The notes under the pieces were generated by a model. The model did not search any database, had not been told where the DNA came from, and saw nothing but the letters and a program-made list of their open reading frames with translations. Shown one piece after another: positions 53,379 through 63,800 of a stretch of DNA of 64,000 nt. The position numbers and the translations under genes are program-made. Source of the DNA: Cherax quadricarinatus (Eukaryota > Arthropoda > Malacostraca > Decapoda > Parastacidae); contig NC_091325.1 of the NCBI RefSeq assembly GCF_038502225.1, forward strand, positions 34,268,941 to 34,332,940. Direction: 5' to 3'. The stretch's first letter is position 1; each line of letters begins with the position of its first letter.

Positions 53379-56285
53379 TCAAGTATTAAAAACCATTTGT
53401 CTCCATTCACTCCTATCAAACACGCTCACGCATGCCTGCTGGAAGTCCAAGCCCCTCGCACACAAAACCTCCTTTACCCCCTCCCTCCAACCCTTCCTAG
53501 GCCGACCCCTACCCCGCCTTCCTTCCACTACAGACTGATACACTCTTGAAGTCATTCTGTTTCGCTCCATTCTCTCTACATGTCCGAACCACCTCAACAA
53601 CCCTTCCTCAGCCCTCTGGACAACAGTTTTGGTAATCCCGCACCTCCTCCTAACTTCCAAACTACGAATTCTCTGCATTATATTCACACCACACATTGCC
53701 CTCAGACATGACATCTCCACTGCCTCCAGCCTTCTCCTCGCTGCAACATTCATCACCCACGCTTCACACCCATATAAGAGCGTTGGTAAAACTATACTCT
53801 CATACATTCCCCTCTTTGCCTCCAAGGACAAAGTTCTTTGTTTCCACAGACTCCTAAGTGCACCACTCACTCTTTTTCCCTCATCAATTCTATGATTCAC
53901 CTCATCTTTCATAGACCCATCCGCTGACACGTCCACTCCCAAATATCTGAATACGTTCACCTCCTCCATACTCTCTCCCTCCAATCTGATATTCAATCTT
54001 TCATCACCTAATCTTTTTGTTATCCTCATAACCTTACTCTTTCCTGTATTCACCTTTAATTTTCTTCTTTTGCACACCCTACCAAATTCATCCACCAATC
54101 TCTGCAACTTCTCTTCAGAATCTCCCAAGAGCACAGTGTCATCAGCAAAGAGCAGCTGTGACAACTCCCACTTTGTGTGTGATTCTTTATCTTTTAACTC
54201 CACGCCTCTTGCCAAAACCCTCGCATTTACTTCTCTTACAACCCCATCTATAAATATATTAAACAACCACGGTGACATCACACATCCTTGTCTAAGGCCT
54301 ACTTTTACTGGGAAAAAATTTCCCTCTTTCCTACATACTCTAACTTGAGCCTCACTATCCTCGTAAAAACTCTTCACTGCTTTCAGTAACCTACCTCCTA
54401 CACCATACACTTGCAACATCTGCCACATTGCCCCCCTATCCACCCTGTCATACGCCTTTTCCAAATCCATAAATGCCACAAAGACCTCTTTAGCCTTATC
54501 TAAATACTGTTCACTTATATGTTTCACTGTAAACACCTGGTCCACACACCCCCTACCTTTCCTAAAGCCTCCTTGTTCATCTGCTATCCTATTCTCCGTC
54601 TTACTCTTAATTCTTTCAATTATAACTCTACCATACACTTTACCAGGTACACTCAACAGACTTATCCCCCTATAATTTTTGCACTCTCTTTTATCCCCTT
54701 TGCCTTTATACAAAGGAACTATGCATGCTCTCTGCCAATCCCTAGGTACCTTACCCTCTTCCATACATTTATTAAATAATTGCACCAACCACTCCAAAAC
54801 TATATCCCCACCTGCTTTTAACATTTCTATCTTTATCCCATCAATCCCGGCTGCCTTACCCCCTTTCATTTTACCTACTGCCTCACGAACTTCCCCCACA
54901 CTCACAACTGGCTCTTCCTCACTCCTACAAGATGTTATTCCTCCTTGCCCTATACACGAAATCACAGCTTCCCTATCTTCATCAACATTTAACAATTCCT
55001 CAAAATATTCCTTCCATCTTCCCAATACCTCTAACTCTCCATTTAATAACTCTCCTCTCCTATTTTTAACTGACAAATCCATTTGTTCTCTAGGCTTTCT
55101 TAACTTGTTAATCTCACTCCAAAACTTTTTCTTATTTTCAACAAAATTTGTTGATAACATCTCACCCACTCTCTCATTTGCTCTCTTTTTACATTGCTTC
55201 ACCACTCTCTTAACTTCTCTCTTTTTCTCCATATACTCTTCCCTCCTTGCATCACTTCTACTTTGTAAAAACTTCTCATATGCTAACTTTTTCTCCCTTA
55301 CTACTCTCTTTACATCATCATTCCACCAATCGCTCCTCTTCCCTCCTGCACCCACTTTCCTGTAACCACAAACTTCTGCTGAACACTCTAACACTACATT
55401 TTTAAACCTACCCCATACCTCTTCGACCCCATTGCCTATGCTCTCATTAGCCCATCTATCCTCCAATAGCTGTTTATATCTTACCCTAACTGCCTCCTCT
55501 TTTAGTTTATAAACCTTCACCTCTCTCTTCCCTGATGCTTCTATTCTCCTTGTATCCCATCTACCTTTTACTCTCAGTATAGCTACAACTAGAAAGTGAT
55601 CTGATATATCTGTGGCCCCTCTATAAACATGTACATCCTGAAGTCTACTCAACAGTCTTTTATCTACCAATACATAATCCAACAAACTACTGTCATTTCG
55701 CCCTACATCATATCGTGTATACTTATTTATCCTCTTTTTCTTAAAATATGTATTACCTATAACTAAACCCCTTTCTATACAAAGTTCAATCAAAGGGCTC
55801 CCATTATCATTTACACCTGGCACCCCAAACTTACCTACCACACCCTCTCTAAAAGTTTCTCCTACTTTAGCATTCAAGTCCCCTACCACAATTACTCTCT
55901 CACTTGGTTCAAAGGCTCCTATACATTCACTTAACATCTCCCAAAATCTCTCTCTCTCCTCTGCATTCCTCTCTTCTCCAGGTGCATACACGCTTATTAT
56001 GACCCACTTCTCGCATCCAACCTTTACTTTAATCCACATAATTCTTGAATTTACACATTCATATTCTCTTTTCTCCTTCCATAACTGATCATTTAACATT
56101 ACTGCTACCCCTTCCTTTGCTCTAACTCTCTCAGATACTCCAGATTTAATCCCATTTATTTCCCCCCACTGAAACTCTCCTACCCCCTTCAGCTTTGTTT
56201 CGCTTAGGGCCAGGACATCCAACTTCTTTTCATTCATAACATCAGCAATCATCTGTTTCTTGTCATCCGCACTACATCCACGCAC
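53379..56285 (-). CDS. RTE ORF: APE endonuclease + reverse transcriptase, intact
   Basis: 968 open codons from 56285, and the frame stays open 23 codons further to a TAA at 56357-56355. Endonuclease (about residues 1-240): ALSETKLKG, ISVYAPGEER, VVGDLNAKVGE, LDYVLVDKR and SDHFLVV. Basic linker. RT (about 470-760): KAAGIDGIKIEML, YRGISLLSVPGK, QGGFRKGRGCVD, MDLEKAYDRVDR, RQGCVMSPWLFN, and FADD at 54149-54138. C-terminus with Cys-containing finger and GRGRPRKGWREG. The conserved LGCLNVRG start of the endonuclease lies upstream of the first in-frame ATG (56252), and no ATG precedes it after the TAA, so initiation must be unusual. No ORF1. Confidence 0.94.
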   Translation of the reverse strand: MRGCSADDKKQMIADVMNEKKLDVLALSETKLKGVGEFQWGEINGIKSGVSERVRAKEGVAVMLNDQLWKEKREYECVNSRIMWIKVKVGCEKWVIISVYAPGEERNAEERERFWEMLSECIGAFEPSERVIVVGDLNAKVGETFREGVVGKFGVPGVNDNGSPLIELCIERGLVIGNTYFKKKRINKYTRYDVGRNDSSLLDYVLVDKRLLSRLQDVHVYRGATDISDHFLVVAILRVKGRWDTRRIEASGKREVKVYKLKEEAVRVRYKQLLEDRWANESIGNGVEEVWGRFKNVVLECSAEVCGYRKVGAGGKRSDWWNDDVKRVVREKKLAYEKFLQSRSDARREEYMEKKREVKRVVKQCKKRANERVGEMLSTNFVENKKKFWSEINKLRKPREQMDLSVKNRRGELLNGELEVLGRWKEYFEELLNVDEDREAVISCIGQGGITSCRSEEEPVVSVGEVREAVGKMKGGKAAGIDGIKIEMLKAGGDIVLEWLVQLFNKCMEEGKVPRDWQRACIVPLYKGKGDKRECKNYRGISLLSVPGKVYGRVIIERIKSKTENRIADEQGGFRKGRGCVDQVFTVKHISEQYLDKAKEVFVAFMDLEKAYDRVDRGAMWQMLQVYGVGGRLLKAVKSFYEDSEAQVRVCRKEGNFFPVKVGLRQGCVMSPWLFNIFIDGVVREVNARVLARGVELKDKESHTKWELSQLLFADDTVLLGDSEEKLQRLVDEFGRVCKRRKLKVNTGKSKVMRITKRLGDERLNIRLEGESMEEVNVFRYLGVDVSADGSMKDEVNHRIDEGKRVSGALRSLWKQRTLSLEAKRGMYESIVLPTLLYGCEAWVMNVAARRRLEAVEMSCLRAMCGVNIMQRIRSLEVRRRCGITKTVVQRAEEGLLRWFGHVERMERNRMTSRVYQSVVEGRRGRGRPRKGWREGVKEVLCARGLDFQQACVSVFDRSEWRQMVFNT

Positions 56286-56354
56286 ATTTAAGCAACCCAG
56301 TTTTATAAAGTTTTTCTTCTTCTCTTTTTTAGTAATTGTATACAGGAGAAGGGG

Positions 56355-56378
56355 TTACTAGCCCATTGCTCCCGGCAT
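56355..56378 (-). promoter_or_regulatory. Conserved leader mini-ORF (MPGAMG) closed by TAG TAA, in frame with the RTE ORF
   Basis: ATG at 56378, six codons, then TAG (56360-56358) and TAA (56357-56355). It is in the same frame as the endonuclease ORF. Copy B has the same string; copy D differs by one base; the non-autonomous element at 12839 keeps the first ATG and both stops. Confidence 0.6.
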
Positions 56379-56716
56379 TTTAGTCGCCTCATACGACACG
56401 CATGGCTTACGGAGGAAAGATTCTTTTCCACTTCCTCATGGACAATAGAAGAAATAAAAAAGAACAAGAGCTATTTAGAAAAAAGAGAAAAACCTAGATG
56501 TATGTATATATATATATGCATGTGCGTGTCTGTGAAGTGTGACCAAAGTGTAAGTAGGAGTAGCAAGATATCCCTGTTATCTTAGCGTGTTTATGAGACA
56601 GAAAAAGAAACCAGCAATCCTACCATCATGCAAAACAGTTACAGGTTTTTGTTTCACAGTCATCTGGCAGGACGGTAGTACTTCCCTGGGTGGTTGCTGT
56701 CTACCAACCTACTACT
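56379..56716 (-). promoter_or_regulatory. RTE 5' leader/internal promoter region
   Basis: Shared with copies B and D and the short derivative. LINE leaders of this kind must contain an internal promoter; no specific promoter motif can be defined by eye. Confidence 0.5.
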
Positions 56717-56723
56717 ACAATTT

Positions 56724-56906
56724 GTACCAATCAAATCTACTCTCTAAAGCATCTAAATATAACTTTAATTCATTAGGGTTCACGGTTCTTTGATTCACTA
56801 AATCAAATGCCTTCGTCACATGGCTTTTAATAGCCTGTAATGATGCTTTCATTACTCTAAAATTCACGGACTTGTCAGCCACATTAACCCCATTAGATCC
56901 AGTCAT
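56724..56906 (-). pseudogene. BEL-2 Gag N-terminus
   Basis: ATG at 56906 (MTGSNGVNVADKSVN). Coiled-coil-like sequence to DALESRFDWYKL, where RTE copy C interrupts. An upstream GTG in the same frame is not taken as start. Confidence 0.75.
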
Positions 56907-57162
56907 GGTTAGAGAATTATTAATCACTGATTATACAACTTAAGTAGGCGCCTTATAAGAGTAATTCTTGCACTTTACTCTTGTATATATCCTAGCCACA
57001 CATGTGCTAGCAATTAATTGGGCTAATTGTCATCCATCACACGATCGATTAAACTTGTGCACCCTACACCCACTTCCTTCAATCAGTCACTTAATTATTA
57101 AGTAATTAATTCAATTAATTTTTTCACTGATTGCATCCGTTCTCGAAGGACCAACGGGCAGA
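56907..57162 (-). other. BEL-2 PBS and leader
   Basis: Nine bases inside the LTR, TGGTCCTTCGA on the minus strand (57153-57143) is the likely PBS and is identical to BEL-1p 13968-13978. The leader is only about 256 bp, much shorter than in BEL-1. Confidence 0.7.
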
Positions 57163-58339
57163 TGTGGAAAATTTTCTAGGGTGCTTACCTGTATGTACCT
57201 CAACATTATATACATACCAGTAATCTCATTGGGAGACAATCATATTGTTTACCGTAGTCACCCCGTGTAGACATGTGAGAAAACTTAACCACCCCTGGTC
57301 GCACCAAGTGGTCCCCTCGACCTCACAATCTTATCCATATCTATCCGAGACCAGTATGGATTGGGTAGCACCCACAAGTACGGTGCTACTAATTAATTGT
57401 GGACTGTATAGATTATATTAGTTTAGCTGAATGAAGGGGAGGGGGGTAGGATACACCTGGATACATCCGTCAAGGAAAACATTTGTACATAATCCCAATA
57501 CTTACCAGATGTTCTCTGGTGGTCACTTGATGTAGCTGGATCACTCGTAACCTATCTAATTATAACATACCACTACTGGCCAGTCTAAGGTTGCTATAAC
57601 TAGAAGGGTTACTTAACTGTGGGTGATTGATATTCCTCATTTCTTGATTCACCATCTCATTTTCGATGTCCTGCTACACCGACACGATTCTCATTCCAGC
57701 AGGACGAGGTATCCGCTGGTTTGTCCTGCTTTAGACATCGTGACTCAAGGAGTTCCCTTTCCTCGTCTCGTTAACAACGAGGTCTAGCGTGTTCACTCGG
57801 AGCAAACGACTTATTTCACTTCACATATTCTCTTAACTTAGCGTTATTATCATTAATTACATTACAATTCACAAGACGATTTAACGTCTCATAACTATTA
57901 TACAAACTAGAGGTCACTCCATTAAGATCTGAGACCGATGCGTGATGATTAATCCAAGGGTAATTTTCCCCAGGACACAGTCCATTGTGGCGCGTCAGTC
58001 ACCCGGTCCTTCTCTTATCACACTTTTACCACTCTATTACTGTGGTCCCGTAAATCCCGTTCCCTCACTCTCCACCAGGAACAATTACGACACTTCTTAT
58101 TATGAAATGAGGCCTGTATTAATCCTTAGGCCACCGTGAACGTCAATTTCGTGGTTCCATGTTTTCTCAGCTTCCTCACCACCATTCAAAACAATACGCG
58201 CCCTCCCCCCCGCACATCCGCGCATGCGCAAAGGGAACTCTTGGTTCTACTCTTATTTTCAAATACATTTTTGACCCATATAGACACATTAAACACCTAT
58301 TAGGCACTATAGTTTCGGAAAATCAAAAAATTTTCCACA
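57163..58339 (-). repeat. BEL-2 5' LTR
   Basis: 1177 bp, TGTGGAAAATTTTTTG to AAAATTTTCCACA on the minus strand; the two ends are themselves inverted repeats of about 12 bp. Two substitutions from the 3' LTR. Confidence 0.94.
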
Positions 58340-58344
58340 CTGTG

Positions 58345-58837
58345 TTTTCCTGGACCACATCACTAGTGTCTGCAGTGTCCAGAGGTCAATAACAGGATAC
58401 ACCACTATATCGTAATTTTATGTACTTCATTCATTACCTCACATGAAAGAACTCTGATCAACATTGGCAATTTTCTGGCTGGAAGTCGTTTTGCTTTTTC
58501 CACCCGTTTAACCAGCACATTTTTTTTTACTACCCAGGACGCGGCGTCGGGGAAAAGAATTAAGAAAAAAAATCGAAAAATGAGTTAATTTTACAATAAA
58601 ATAGTTTAAGAATCTGGCAACATTTTGATGCAAGTCTTTTGTTTGTACCATATTTCTACAAGGTTATTTCAAGTTATTTCAACATTGCCTTGTGATGACT
58701 CATGCGTGCAATATGTCTGAACATGAGGTGAATTTTCAGATTTTTTTTTCTATTTTTTAATTATTTCTGTGTATTATTCTATCTAATATATAAAATTCAC
58801 CCTCTGCCATGGTTACAAAGTGGAAGGAGCTATAAAG
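58345..58837. other. Unassigned AT-rich sequence
   Basis: Original flank of BEL-2. No gene or known repeat seen. Confidence 0.45.
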
Positions 58838-58858
58838 GAGAGAGAGAGAGAGAGAGAG
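58838..58858. repeat. (GA)n microsatellite
   Basis: About ten GA units. Confidence 0.9.
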
Positions 58859-59260
58859 GCCGAATCAAGCAAGAGGAGGCAGTTACAGAGCTTAGTGTAT
58901 CTTGTTGATTCGCCGGTATTCTCCTGGGCCTTTTCCAACTGGTGGCCCGGCCTTGCCTCCCTGTCTAGGGAGTGTCTGAGACCTAAGTCTCCTATGGGAG
59001 GAGACACAAATACTCCCTCGTCCCTGGGACCAACTGTCTCCGGCTAGCCACATTCCCCGCCCTCACGGGGCTCATAGGGAGAAGCTAGGCCTCTGGTCTG
59101 TCATCCCCACCCGAAGGGGGTTAATGGGAATGACAGTCTCTTGAGCTGCAAGCTCTGGCTTAGGCACCTACCCTGCCCTAGAAGAGCTGGGCATGGTGTC
59201 GATCTCTTAGTGTATGTTTTAGCTAGCAACACCCAAGGGAATGGTGCCTCACGGCACTAT
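58859..59260. other. GC-richer island of unknown nature
   Basis: About 400 bp clearly richer in GC than its surroundings, with short inverted pieces (ctcctatgggag near 58990; gtctcctatgggaggagac is a perfect hairpin). Only short open frames. Could be the leader of a repeat element or a host exon-like region; I cannot assign it. Confidence 0.35.
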
Positions 59261-59985
59261 GAAATGTATAATTACGCGATTATTAATAATGGTAAACTTT
59301 ATCTACCCATCACAAATCATATTAGACATAAGAAAAATAATAAGCATAATAAAACACGTCCAAATTAATAATAATTGTCATTACAGTATATGGAGCTCCT
59401 GCCGGCGACCAGGAATACTACTAGATATGAACCTACGATATATAATTGTTCCCCCACTTATACCTCTGATCACTAACACTAGAGAAAACAGAGTTTACCA
59501 CAGGGTTAACACTGATATCCTATGGAAAGACTAAACAATAGAGCGATTTTCTCGTTTTTTTCTGTTTTTTTTTTTTTCCAAGTAACCAGCTATGCACGCG
59601 TTCCCTCGAATATCTCGGAAGCGATATATTGACCTATTTCTTGGAAGTGAGCCATTAATAATGAACAGATTGAATTAATTTTCATAACGAACATAAAACA
59701 ATGACTGTTGCAAAATCGAAGGCCCTAAACTTTGATCAGTCTCAAATATTTTATGATTTGTGTGTGTGTTTTGTGTGTGTGTTTGGGGTAAAAGGCAGAT
59801 ATTTTGCTCAATGTCAAAAACTTATGAATTTTTTTCGGGGAGGGGGGAGGATGAAGATAAGATAAATTACAGTATAGCTGGTCCTTATAAAGTTGGATTA
59901 ACAATATTTTAATATTAGGAAGTGCCCAAAAACTTTTTGCAGTGCCAGTAATAGGCAGGTGCTTGCCAAACCTGATTTTATGTGA
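59261..59985. other. Unassigned AT-rich sequence
   Basis: A T-run near 59560 and a short GT run near 59760-59782. No gene. Confidence 0.45.
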
Positions 59986-59995
59986 ATATTTTATT

Positions 59996-62900
59996 TGCTG
60001 TTTACTTCTACTTACACTTAGGTCTCGCTACACATGCATGTACAAGCATATTTATACTAACCCTTCTGGGTTTTCTTCTATTTCCTTCCTAGTTCTTGTT
60101 CTTGTTTATTTCTGCTTATCTCCATGGGGAAGTTGAACGGAATTCTTCCTCCGTAAGCTATGCGTGCTGTAGGAGGCGACTATATGCCGGGAACAATGGG
60201 CTAGTAACCCCTTCTCCTGTATAAATTACTAAAAAGAAGAAAAGAACTTTATAAAATTGGGATGTTTGAATGTACATGAATGTAGTGCAGATGATAAGAA
60301 AGAAGTGATTGCAAAGGTTATGAATGAAAAGAAGTTTGATGTCCTGCCCCTAAGCGAACCAAAGTTGAAGGGGGTAGAAGAGTTTCATTGGGGAGAAATA
60401 AATGGGATTAAATCAGGAGTATCTGAGAGAGTTAGAGCTAAGGAAGGGGTAGCAATAATGTTAAAGGATCAGTTATGGAGAGGGAAGAGGGAATATAAAT
60501 GCATAAATTCAAGGATTATGTGGATTAAAATAAAGGTCGGATGTGAAAAGTGGGTCATAATAAGTGTGTATGCACCTGGAGAAGAGAGAAGTGTACAGAA
60601 TAGAGAGAGATTTTGGGAGATGTTAAGCGAGAGTGTAGGAACTTTTGAGTCAAGTGAAAGAGTAATTGTGGTAGGGAACCTAAATGCTAAATAAAATAGG
60701 AGAAGCATTTAGAGAGGGTGTGGTAGTGAGTTTGAGGTGCCAGGTGTAAATGATAATGGGGAGCATTTGATTGAACTTTGTATAGAAAGGGGTTTGGTTA
60801 CAGGTAACACATATTTTAAGAGAAAGAGGATAAATAAGTATACAAGATATGATGTAGGGCGAATGACAGTAGTTTGTTGGACTACGTATTGGTAGATAAA
60901 AGACTGTTGGTAGACTTCAGGAGGTACATGTTTATATATCAGATATATCAAATCACTTTTTAGTTGTAACTACAGTGAGAATAAAAGGTAGATGGGATAC
61001 AAGGAAAATGGAAGCAGCAAGTAAGAGAGAAGTGAAGAGAGAATATAGGCAATGGGGTAGAAGATGTATGGGGTAAGTTTAAGAATATAGTTCAGCAGAA
61101 GTTTGTGGTTACAGGATGGTGGGTGCGGGAGTGAAGAAGAGTGATTGGTGGAATGATGATGTAAGGAGAGTAGTAAGAGAGAGAAAGTTAGCATATGAGA
61201 GGTTTTTACAAAGTAGAAGTGATGCAAGGAGGGAAGAGTATATGGAGAGAAAAAGAGAGGTTAAGAGAGTGGTGAAGCAATGTAAAAAGAGAGCAAATGA
61301 GAGAGTGGGTGAAATGCTATTAACAAATTTTATTGAAAATAAGAAAAAGTTTTGGAGTGAGACTAGTAAGTTGAGAAAGCATAGGGAAAGAATGGATTTG
61401 TTAGTTAAAGATAGGAGAGGAGAATTATTAAATGGAGAATTAGAGGTGTCGGGAAGATGGAGGGAATATTTTGAAGAATTCTTAAATTGCGATGAGTATA
61501 GGGATGCTGTGATTTCGAGTACAGAGCAAGGAGGAATGACATCTTATTGGAGTGAGGAAGGGCCAGTGGTGAGACTGGGGGCAGTGAATAGAATGAAATG
61601 GGGTAAAGCAGCTGGGATTGATGGGATAAAGATAAAATGTTAAAAGCAGTTCTGGAGTGATTAGTGTTTTTATTTAATAAATGTGTGGAAGAAGGTAAGG
61701 TACATATGGATTGACAGAGAGCATGCATACTTCCTTTGTATAAAGGCAAAAGGGACAAAAGGGAATGTAAAAATTATAGGGGAATAAGCCTGTTGAGTAT
61801 ACCTGGTAAAGTGTATGTTAGAGCAATTATTGATAGAATTATGAGTAAGACAGAGAGCAGGATAGCAGATGAACAAGGAGGATTTACGAAAGGTAGGGGA
61901 TGTGTAGACCAAGTGTTTGCAGTGAAACACATAGGTGAACAGTATTTAGATAAAGGTAAAGAGGTTTTTGTGGCATTTATGGATTTGGAAAAGGCATATG
62001 ATAGGGTGGATAAGGGGCAATGTGGCAGATGCTGCAAATGTATGGAATAGGAGGTAGGTTATTGAAAGTGGTGAAAAGTTTTTACGAGGATAGTGAGGCT
62101 CAGGTTAGAGTATGTAGGCGAGAGGGAGATTATTTCCCAGTAAAAGTAGGCCTTGGACAGGGATAAGTGATGTTACCATGGTTGTTCAATATATTTATAG
62201 ATGGAGTAGTAAGAGAAGTGAATGCTTGGGTGTTGGCAAGAGGTGTGGGTTTTAAAGATAAGTATCTAACACAAAGTTGGAATTGTCACAGTTGCTCTTT
62301 GCTGATGATACTGTGCTTTTGGGAGATTCTGCAGAGGTTGGTTGATGAGTTTGGTAGGGTATGTAAAAGAAGGAAGTTAAAAGTGAATGTAGGAAAAAGT
62401 AAGGTGATGAGGATAACAAAAATATTAGGTAACGGAAGACTGAATATCAGATTGGAGGGAGAGAGTATGGAGGAGGTGAATGTGTTTAGATATTTGGGAG
62501 TGGACGTGTCAACAGATGGGTCTCTGAAGGATGAGGTGAATCATATAATTGATGATGGGAAAAGGGCGAGTGGTGCACTTAGGAGTCTGTGGAGACAAAG
62601 GGCTTTATCCATGAAAGGAAAAAGGGGATTGTATGAGAGTATAGTTATACCAATGCCCTTTTATGGGTGTGAGGCATGGGTTGTGAATGTTGCAGCGAGG
62701 AGAAGCTTGGAGGCAGTGGAGATGTCATGTCTGAAGGCAGTGTGTGGTGTGAATATAATGCAGAGAATCCGTATTCTGGAGATTAGGAGGTGTAGCATTA
62801 CCAAAACTATTATCCAGATGGCTGAGGAGGGGTTATTGAGATGGTTTGGACATGTAGAGAGGATGGAACGAAATAAGATGACTTCGAGAGTATACAAATC

Positions 62901-63295
62901 TGTAGAGGAGAGAAGGCGGGATAGGGGTCGACCTAGGAAAGACTGGAGGGAGGGGATACAGGAGGTTTTGTGTGCGAGGTGCTTGGACTTCCAGCAAGCA
63001 TGTGTAAGCACGTTAGACAGGAACAAATGGAGACAAATGGTTTTTTGGACTTGACGTGCTGTTGGAGTGTAAGCAAGGTAACATTTATGAAGGGATTCAG
63101 GGAAACTGGCAGGCCTGACTTGAGTCCTGGAGATGGGAAGGTAAAGTGTCTAAACTCTGAAGGAGGGTTCGTGTTGCAGTTTTATAACAGTAGTGCAAGC
63201 ATGCCTCTGGCAAGACAGTGATGGAGTGAATGATGAAAGTTTTTCTTTTCCGGGCCACCCTGCCTTGGTGGGAAACGGCCGATGTCTTAATAAAA
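59996..63295 (+). mobile_element. RTE-type LINE copy D, plus strand, degenerate
   Basis: Starts part-way into the family leader (about 140 bp missing at the 5' end) and ends with the ccaccctgccttggtggg block and taataaaaaaaat tail. Much more diverged from A-C; its leader is closest to the short derivative at 12839. A TSD is not clear (an attttatttg/attttcatttg pair at about 59985 and 63303 is only suggestive). Confidence 0.88.
60257..63054 (+). pseudogene. RTE ORF, copy D (endonuclease + RT, broken)
   Basis: Pieces in four frames: 60257-60694 (GCLNVHECSADDKK, ISVYAPGEER, stop in the VVGNLNAK block, where Asp of GDLN is Asn), 61116-61643 (linker and RT start KAAGIDGIKIK), 61736-62050 (YRGISLLSIPGK, MDLEKAYDRVDK), and 62167-63054 (C-terminal half with MRITKILGNGRLNIRLEG, ending GRPRKDWREG). 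FADD codons are at 62298-62309 but out of frame with their neighbours. The endonuclease middle (60700-61110) has several indels. Confidence 0.88.
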
Positions 63296-63800
63296 AAAAT
63301 TATTTTCATTTGTTTCTTTCGCAATCTTGCTGGTACTTAGTCAAAGTATACTTAACTAATGCTTCTTAAAGCAACCCAAATATGAACGAAATTGGATGAT
63401 ATATAAAATAGTTGCTAATTTTAGAAGTTACCCTCTCTTAAGTAACTGTCACAGTGTTGATCACTACATCTCCGCTAGCACTCCACATACACATCAACAA
63501 ACTATTTTGACTGCATTCAAAATTTGTATTAGAGGTCTGATAGGCCTAGGAAGTAGAGAATGGGTCTATCCACTCTGTGAGTAGGGGAGACCGGGGCTAG
63601 TTGGCACACTTTTTACATTTTCGGCGATGAAAGGAAAACAACAAACAATTTTGGTAATTTTATACTTTCAGTGAAAATTATAAATCTTCCTCTTATTTTT
63701 TACGAAATAAAAAAATAATTTTCTTTCGAAATAAAAGCACAACATTCTTTAGAAAAAAACATTTGACGTGTTCCAACATGGCCGATGTATGGAAACAAAT
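63296..63800. other. Unassigned AT-rich sequence
   Basis: No gene seen. AT-rich from about 63600 onward. Confidence 0.45.

Larger units (their letters stand above)
53129..56716 (-). mobile_element. RTE-type LINE copy C, full length
   Basis: 3588 bp, flanked by the 7-bp TSD acaattt (53122-53128 and 56717-56723) inside BEL-2 gag; the Gag frame reads through the empty site (DWYKL then WFKDC). 5' leader of about 400 bp, one ORF of 968 codons, short 3' UTR with the gggccaccctgccttggtgg block and an AT-rich tail. Reference copy for A, B and D. Confidence 0.95.
49903..58339 (-). mobile_element. BEL-2: young BEL/Pao element, minus strand, pol-deleted
   Basis: Two 1177-bp LTRs (49903-51079 and 57163-58339) that differ at two positions only (49904 and 50940 versus 57164 and 58200). 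5-bp TSD ctgtg at 49898-49902 and 58340-58344. Internal order on the minus strand: PBS, leader, gag (split by RTE copy C), knuckles, the start of pol, then a deletion, a 185-bp tandem repeat array and the 3' LTR. No RT box or integrase. Confidence 0.93.

Noticed and set aside
51874..57162. A host gene encoding a long charged protein split by the RTE
   Set aside because: Coding pieces are BEL Gag and Pol, bounded by LTRs, PBS and TSD.
58813..59368. Short open frames in the GC-richer island
   Set aside because: Small overlapping frames on both strands with no motif; not enough to call a gene.
59985..63313. TSD for RTE copy D (attttatttg / attttcatttg)
   Set aside because: Needs an indel, lies in AT-rich sequence and the 5' end of the copy is uncertain.
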